NCBI GenBank assembly: GCA_002304925.1
Contig: DBPT01000029.1
Coordinates: 95,743-159,742 of the forward strand
Length of the DNA stretch: 64,000 nt
Source: Prolixibacteraceae bacterium UBA1413
Lineage (GTDB): Bacteria; Bacteroidota; Bacteroidia; Bacteroidales; Prolixibacteraceae
Direction: 5' to 3'
How positions within the stretch are numbered: position 1 is the stretch's first letter; each line of letters starts with the position of its first letter. Both the position numbers and the translations under genes were made by a program. This document shows, piece after piece, positions 60,028-64,000 of the stretch. Under the pieces are notes generated by a model that was given only the letters and a program-made list of their open reading frames with translations, ran no database searches and was not told where the DNA came from.

Positions 60028-61881
60028 CTAAACATCTGCCCAGTCGCCATTCTCCCTGATCATTTGTTCCAGCTCTTCGACGGCATTTTCAAAGGGGATG
60101 GAGCGCTTTACCACTTGAAGGCCCTTGTAAAGGCTGACTTTTCCGTTTCCGGAGCCTACAAATCCGTAGTCGACATCGCCCATTTCGCCCGGGCCGTTGA
60201 CAATGCATCCCATGATGCCAATTTTCAGGTGGTTCAGATGGCCAAAATGCTCCTTTACCCTCCGGGTGGTCTCGTGAAGATCAAACTGCGTGCGCCCGCA
60301 ACCGGGACAAGAGATGAATTCGGTACGGGAAACCCGCATCCGTGACGACTGAAGAATTCCAAAGCTCAGGTCTTTCAGCTCTGTAAATGTGATGTTTTCA
60401 TGATCGTTCGAAATGCAGATGCCGTCGCCGTAACCGTCAATGAGCAGTCCGCCAAGATCGGCCGAGGCTTTGATCTGAAGATCCTCCAGTTTACGCTCGC
60501 TGTAGCTCCTGAAGATGATCACCGGAACTTTCCAGATGTGGGTTTCCAGCATCATAAAAAATGCACGGAGTTCGGCAAAGGGATTTTTGTTAAAGCTCTC
60601 GAGGATCAGCACGGTCTTCCGGGTCTGTTTCAGTTTGGTAATGATCTCGGGATGGTGGTCCATGAACTTGTCAAATTCCATTTTGTTGGTGCGGATGAAT
60701 TTCATCCGCCCCCACCGGGTACTTTCAAAGAGGTACTCCTCAAGCGAAATGACAGGATTTGCATTCCCCTGAATGTCGATCACCTTGTTTCCCGAAAGAA
60801 AATAATCGGGAATCAGCTTTCCCCGGATGGGCAAAACTTCCTGGAGGGATCTCTCCCCCAGATCGGCAATAACGACCGGAAGAAAGCGTCCGCCCATGTT
60901 CATCACCGGCCGGGTGGAGCGTCTTTCATATTCGAAGGGGTTGGTCTGGGCGTGAAGCGGAGCCGTAATCTTCGGGTGATCCTGGTAGGATTTAAAATGA
61001 TCGATCAGCTTCCGTGCAACAGGAATCTCCATTTCCGGACTTTCGGTCAGCGATACCCTGATGGTATCACCGATGCCGTCGGCAAGCAGCGCTCCGATAC
61101 CCACCGCTGAACGGATACGGCCTTCCTCCCCTTCTCCGGCCTCGGTTACCCCCAGATGAAGCGGATAATCCATCTCTTCCAGCCGCATCTTAAAACACAA
61201 CAATCTGACCGTATACACCATCATCCGGGTATTGCTCGACTTGATGGAAATGACTACGTCGTGAAAGTCCGCTTTCTTACAGATACGAAGAAATTCCATC
61301 ACCGACTCCACAATGCCTGTGGAGGTATCGCCATACCTGCTCATGATCCTGTCGGAAAGCGACCCATGGTTGGCCCCGATTCGAAGCGCGGTATTACGCT
61401 TACGCAGCAACTCCAGAAAGGGGATAAACAACTCTTCGATCTTCTGCAATTCTTCGCGGTACTGCTCGTCAGTATAAATATGATGCTCAAACTGCGCCCT
61501 TTTATCATAGAAATTTCCGGGATTGATCCGTACCTTAGAAATATGACGCGCAGCAATTTCAGCCAACTTGGGATTAAAGTGGATGTCAGCAATCAGGGGG
61601 GTGTTGAAGCCGAGGTCATCCAGCTCCTTTTTGATATCTTTCAGGTTTTCGGCATCGCGCAATCCCTTCACGGTGACCCTGACATAATCGGCCCCAGCCT
61701 TGATGATGCGGATGATCTGGCTAACCGTAGCTTCCGTGTCTCTGGTGTCGGTATCGGTCATGGATTGGATCCTGATGGGGTTGCCTCCCCCAATAGGAAT
61801 GGATCCCACCTGAACCTCCCGGGTCTTCAGCCGTTCAAAACGACATAAGTCGTTGATATATTTAAAATTGGGATTATGCAT
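60028..61881 (-). CDS. ispG: 4-hydroxy-3-methylbut-2-enyl-diphosphate synthase IspG (long form)
   Basis: A 617-residue iron-sulfur enzyme of the MEP isoprenoid pathway that converts MEcPP to HMBPP. The N-terminal TIM barrel starts PIRIQSMTDTDTRD and includes VRVTVKGL and LHLGVTEAGE. The C-terminal cluster domain has CPGCGRTQFDL and GCIVNGPGEMGDVDYGFVGSG with the cysteines. A large insert (about residues 280-500) makes it much longer than the E. coli enzyme (372); this form is shared by Bacteroidota, Chlamydiae and plant plastids. With dxr at 39-40 kb it shows a working MEP route. It is divergent from gldA. Confidence 0.96.
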   Translation of the reverse strand: MHNPNFKYINDLCRFERLKTREVQVGSIPIGGGNPIRIQSMTDTDTRDTEATVSQIIRIIKAGADYVRVTVKGLRDAENLKDIKKELDDLGFNTPLIADIHFNPKLAEIAARHISKVRINPGNFYDKRAQFEHHIYTDEQYREELQKIEELFIPFLELLRKRNTALRIGANHGSLSDRIMSRYGDTSTGIVESVMEFLRICKKADFHDVVISIKSSNTRMMVYTVRLLCFKMRLEEMDYPLHLGVTEAGEGEEGRIRSAVGIGALLADGIGDTIRVSLTESPEMEIPVARKLIDHFKSYQDHPKITAPLHAQTNPFEYERRSTRPVMNMGGRFLPVVIADLGERSLQEVLPIRGKLIPDYFLSGNKVIDIQGNANPVISLEEYLFESTRWGRMKFIRTNKMEFDKFMDHHPEIITKLKQTRKTVLILESFNKNPFAELRAFFMMLETHIWKVPVIIFRSYSERKLEDLQIKASADLGGLLIDGYGDGICISNDHENITFTELKDLSFGILQSSRMRVSRTEFISCPGCGRTQFDLHETTRRVKEHFGHLNHLKIGIMGCIVNGPGEMGDVDYGFVGSGNGKVSLYKGLQVVKRSIPFENAVEELEQMIRENGDWADV

Positions 61882-61907
61882 ATCCTCATGTTAGTCGGCA
61901 TGGAATG

Positions 61908-61915
61908 CAAATTTA
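61908..61915 (-). promoter_or_regulatory. -7 promoter element of ispG
   Basis: On the minus strand TAAATTTG, a full TAnnTTTG match 26 nt before the ispG ATG. It lies only 31 bp from the gldA -7 element, so the upstream parts of the two promoters overlap. Confidence 0.55.
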
Positions 61916-61946
61916 CTCCATAAACCCAAATATCAAAAGTTTCAAC

Positions 61947-61954
61947 TATTTTTG
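61947..61954 (+). promoter_or_regulatory. -7 promoter element of gldA
   Basis: TATTTTTG, a full TAnnTTTG match 17 nt before the gldA ATG. Confidence 0.55.
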
Positions 61955-61971
61955 TTTTTTAATTATAACAT

Positions 61972-62880
61972 ATGTCCTTAGAGATTCAGCAGGTAACCCG
62001 TTATTACGGTCAACAGAAAGCACTCGACAATGTCTCCTTTTCCCTGAAGAAGGGAGAATTGGCGGGATTTCTGGGCCCCAACGGGGCCGGGAAAACCACC
62101 CTGATGAAAATCATTACCGGATTTCTCCCTCCTTCTGAGGGAGAAATCCTAATCAATGGGATCCCGATGCAGATCGACAGCGTGGAACTAAAAAGGGAAA
62201 TCGGGTATCTTCCCGAGAACAATCCCTTGTACAACGATTTGTACGTGGCCGAATACCTGGATACCGCCGCCCGCTTTTACCGTCTGCGCAACATCCGGGA
62301 AAAGGTCAGGGAGATGATTGGCCTCACCGGACTGGAACCGGAACAGCATAAAAAGATCGGGGCATTGTCAAAGGGTTACCGCCAGCGGGTAGGTCTTGCC
62401 CAGGCCCTGATCCATCAGCCGTCGGTTTTAATCCTGGACGAGCCCACGAGCGGCCTCGACCCGAACCAGGTGGAAGAAATCAGAAACCTGATTACCGGAA
62501 TCAGCGAAGAAAAAACCGTGCTGCTTTCCTCTCACATCCTCCGCGAAATCGAAACTATCTGCAATAGGGTGGTCATCATCAACAAGGGCAGGGTAGTCGC
62601 CGACAGTGACATTTCTGAACTCCGGGACATCAGCCTGATTCAGTCGCAGCAGGTCTTTGCGGAATTTGACCGTCAGGTATCATCCACCGCGTTTTCAGCC
62701 ATTGAAGGCATCCATGAATTCCGCCAGGAAGGAAAAGGCTGGCTTTTCACTGCCATTCCGGGGAAAGACCTCCGTCCTGCCTTGTTCCGCTTTGCCGTAG
62801 ATTCCCGGCTAACATTGCTGACCCTGACGGAAAGAAGGCAAGATCTTGAAGATATCTTTCAACAACTCACAAAAGGATAA
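61972..62880 (+). CDS. gldA: ABC transporter ATP-binding protein, GldA type
   Basis: A 302-residue ABC ATPase. Walker A is GPNGAGKTT (about residues 37-45), the signature is LSKGYRQRVGLAQAL, Walker B is VLILDEPTSGLDP, and the switch His is in LSSHIL. The N-terminus and the segment IGYLPENNPLYNDLYVAEYL match the gliding-associated GldA family, whose partners are the membrane proteins GldF and GldG. These usually follow directly, but here an insertion sequence transposase begins about 190 nt after the stop. Gliding in this species is not shown; gldAFG also exist in non-gliding Bacteroidota. Confidence 0.85.
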   Translation: MSLEIQQVTRYYGQQKALDNVSFSLKKGELAGFLGPNGAGKTTLMKIITGFLPPSEGEILINGIPMQIDSVELKREIGYLPENNPLYNDLYVAEYLDTAARFYRLRNIREKVREMIGLTGLEPEQHKKIGALSKGYRQRVGLAQALIHQPSVLILDEPTSGLDPNQVEEIRNLITGISEEKTVLLSSHILREIETICNRVVIINKGRVVADSDISELRDISLIQSQQVFAEFDRQVSSTAFSAIEGIHEFRQEGKGWLFTAIPGKDLRPALFRFAVDSRLTLLTLTERRQDLEDIFQQLTKG

Positions 62881-63041
62881 CCTGCATCTCTCATCAGGGA
62901 ATTCCGGGGGCAGAAGTCACGGCAGATACAAATTTACATCCATTTATACAGGTATCTTTTTTCCTGTTTTGTGCGGTTTTTTGGTCCTCAAAACCATAAC
63001 TATCTGATATATAGAAAATAGAGTTATTTTGTATTGTAAAT

Positions 63042-64000
63042 ATGGGTGTCTCAGCCTATATTTACTGGATGTTTGTGCGGCAAAAAATCAACAGGAGTGG
63101 TAGTGTAAGTGTACAGATCGTCCAAAAGGTTGGTCGTATTAACAGGGTTGTCAGGACCATTGGGTGTTCGACTGATCCGGTTGAAATAGAAAAGCTGGTA
63201 AGCCAGGCACAATACGAGAAAGAACGAATATATGGTCCCACCTTATTTGATCCCCTCCCTGTAGAAGACCTCAAAAATGTCACCAATGACTGTATTAGGG
63301 TAATCGGTCCCGACCTTGTCTTTAGTGAGTTATATTCACGTATTGGTTTTGACGCTATCGGTGAGCCACTTCTTAGATCACTGGTTATATCCCGGCTGAC
63401 ACACCCCGGGAGCAAGTTGAAGTTGAGTGAATATCTTAATGTTACAGGACGTGACAGCATCTCTGTATACTCCATCTACCGCTTTTTAGACAAGATCAGC
63501 GACAGGTATAAAACCCAAATAGAGCATCTTTCATTTACTTATACAAAACGGGTTCTGGGTGGTGAGATAAGTATAGTTTTCTATGATATGACCACCATCT
63601 ACTTTGAGAGCAGCCAACCTGATGAGCTAAGAATCCCCGGGTTCTCCAAAGAAGGGAAACATCACCTGCCTCAGATATTTTTGGGATTATTGGTTGGATG
63701 TAACGGGTATCCCATTGGTTATGATATTTTTGAGGGCAATATTTATGAAGGCCACACCCTGATCCCTATCCTGGAGCGGTTCGAAAAACAGTTTTCCATA
63801 GGTCATCCAATAGTTGTTGCAGATGCAGGCTTACTGAGCAAGGGGAATATAGAGGAGTTGACAAAGCGTGAATACAAATTTATCCTTGGAGCCAGGGTTA
63901 AGAACGAAGGTTCCGAAATAGCTGAGATTATCGAGGGGCGTGAGTGGGCCAATGGAGATATGGTTGAATATTTAAAACCCGATGGCAGCCGTCTGATCAT
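63042..64000 (+). mobile_element. IS1634-type insertion sequence, cut off by the window end
   Basis: Marked by its transposase gene. The left terminal repeat should lie in 62881-63041, but I could not identify it without the other end. The right end is outside the window. Confidence 0.75.
63069..64000 (+). CDS. IS1634 family transposase (3' end beyond the window)
   Basis: An open frame of at least 310 codons, running off the window end without a stop. The N-terminus MFVRQKINRSGSVSVQIVQK is typical of IS1634-family transposases of the IS4 superfamily. The first two catalytic aspartates lie in FYDMTTIYFE and VADAGLL; the glutamate is expected further on. An in-frame ATG at 63042 is a possible longer start. 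It is intact so far, so the element could be active. It lies directly downstream of gldA, where gldF and gldG are normally found. Confidence 0.9.
   Translation, partial: MFVRQKINRSGSVSVQIVQKVGRINRVVRTIGCSTDPVEIEKLVSQAQYEKERIYGPTLFDPLPVEDLKNVTNDCIRVIGPDLVFSELYSRIGFDAIGEPLLRSLVISRLTHPGSKLKLSEYLNVTGRDSISVYSIYRFLDKISDRYKTQIEHLSFTYTKRVLGGEISIVFYDMTTIYFESSQPDELRIPGFSKEGKHHLPQIFLGLLVGCNGYPIGYDIFEGNIYEGHTLIPILERFEKQFSIGHPIVVADAGLLSKGNIEELTKREYKFILGARVKNEGSEIAEIIEGREWANGDMVEYLKPDGSRLI

Noticed and set aside
60400..61110. Open frame of 236 codons antisense to ispG
   Set aside because: Shadow of the ispG coding sequence; no promoter, start signal or domain.
1..64000. Search for CRISPR arrays, rRNA genes, prophage genes and toxin-antitoxin or defence islands
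   Set aside because: No regularly spaced repeats, rRNA signatures or phage structural genes were seen. The only mobile element is the transposase at the right edge.

Overview
The window is chromosomal DNA from a member of the Bacteroidota, most likely an anaerobic Bacteroidales-type organism. The evidence is the TAnnTTTG-type -7 promoter element in front of many genes on both strands, almost no Shine-Dalgarno sequences, SusC-like TonB receptor architecture, Por/type IX secretion C-terminal domains, a GldA-type ABC ATPase, an S46 dipeptidyl peptidase, DUF4292 and DUF5689 lipoproteins, and the long insert-bearing form of IspG. A glycyl-radical enzyme with its activase and a B12-dependent (class II) ribonucleotide reductase point to anaerobic life. 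Secreted peptidases (S46, S37), a hydroxyproline-dehydratase-type glycyl-radical enzyme, alanine dehydrogenase and GcvH suggest that peptides and amino acids are important substrates.

Layout. 0-12 kb (mostly +): ahcY, a Rieske-like lipoprotein lacking the histidine ligands, greA, a HIT protein, dnaE, trxA, a DUF58 protein, a secreted GH32-fold protein without catalytic acids, a decayed yceI remnant, a Crp/Fnr regulator and a methyltransferase. 12-16.3 kb (-): a tight operon dut - TPR lipoprotein - DUF4292 lipoprotein - EnvC-like factor with a non-catalytic LytM domain. 16.5-22.3 kb (+): hypG-hypD, a membrane protein and a type I pullulanase. 22.3-28.7 kb: ald, tsaE, gcvH, nrdJ, waaA. 28.7-41.9 kb: a U32 protein, envelope proteins, an aldo-keto reductase / TIM-barrel / Gfo-Idh-MocA sugar module, rnhA, a DPP7-type peptidase, then M23 peptidase - dxr - rseP - tatA.

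42.0-52.7 kb is the most distinctive region. It is a locus of secreted and outer-membrane proteins: a secreted endonuclease I, two DUF5689 (OB-like) lipoproteins, a TonB-dependent receptor, two endonuclease/exonuclease/phosphatase-fold proteins and a large secreted choice-of-anchor-J protein. I read it as a candidate locus for extracellular nucleic-acid capture and degradation, analogous in logic to a polysaccharide-utilisation locus. The receptor is split by a one-base indel in a run of eight G (C on +).

53-64 kb: a type IX-secreted CotH-kinase-like protein, an initiator tRNA-Met, an S37 peptidase, a small conserved protein, a flavin reductase, an envelope trio with LVIVD-type repeats, ispG, gldA, and a 3'-truncated (window edge) IS1634-type transposase immediately downstream of gldA. 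No rRNA genes, CRISPR arrays or prophage genes were seen.
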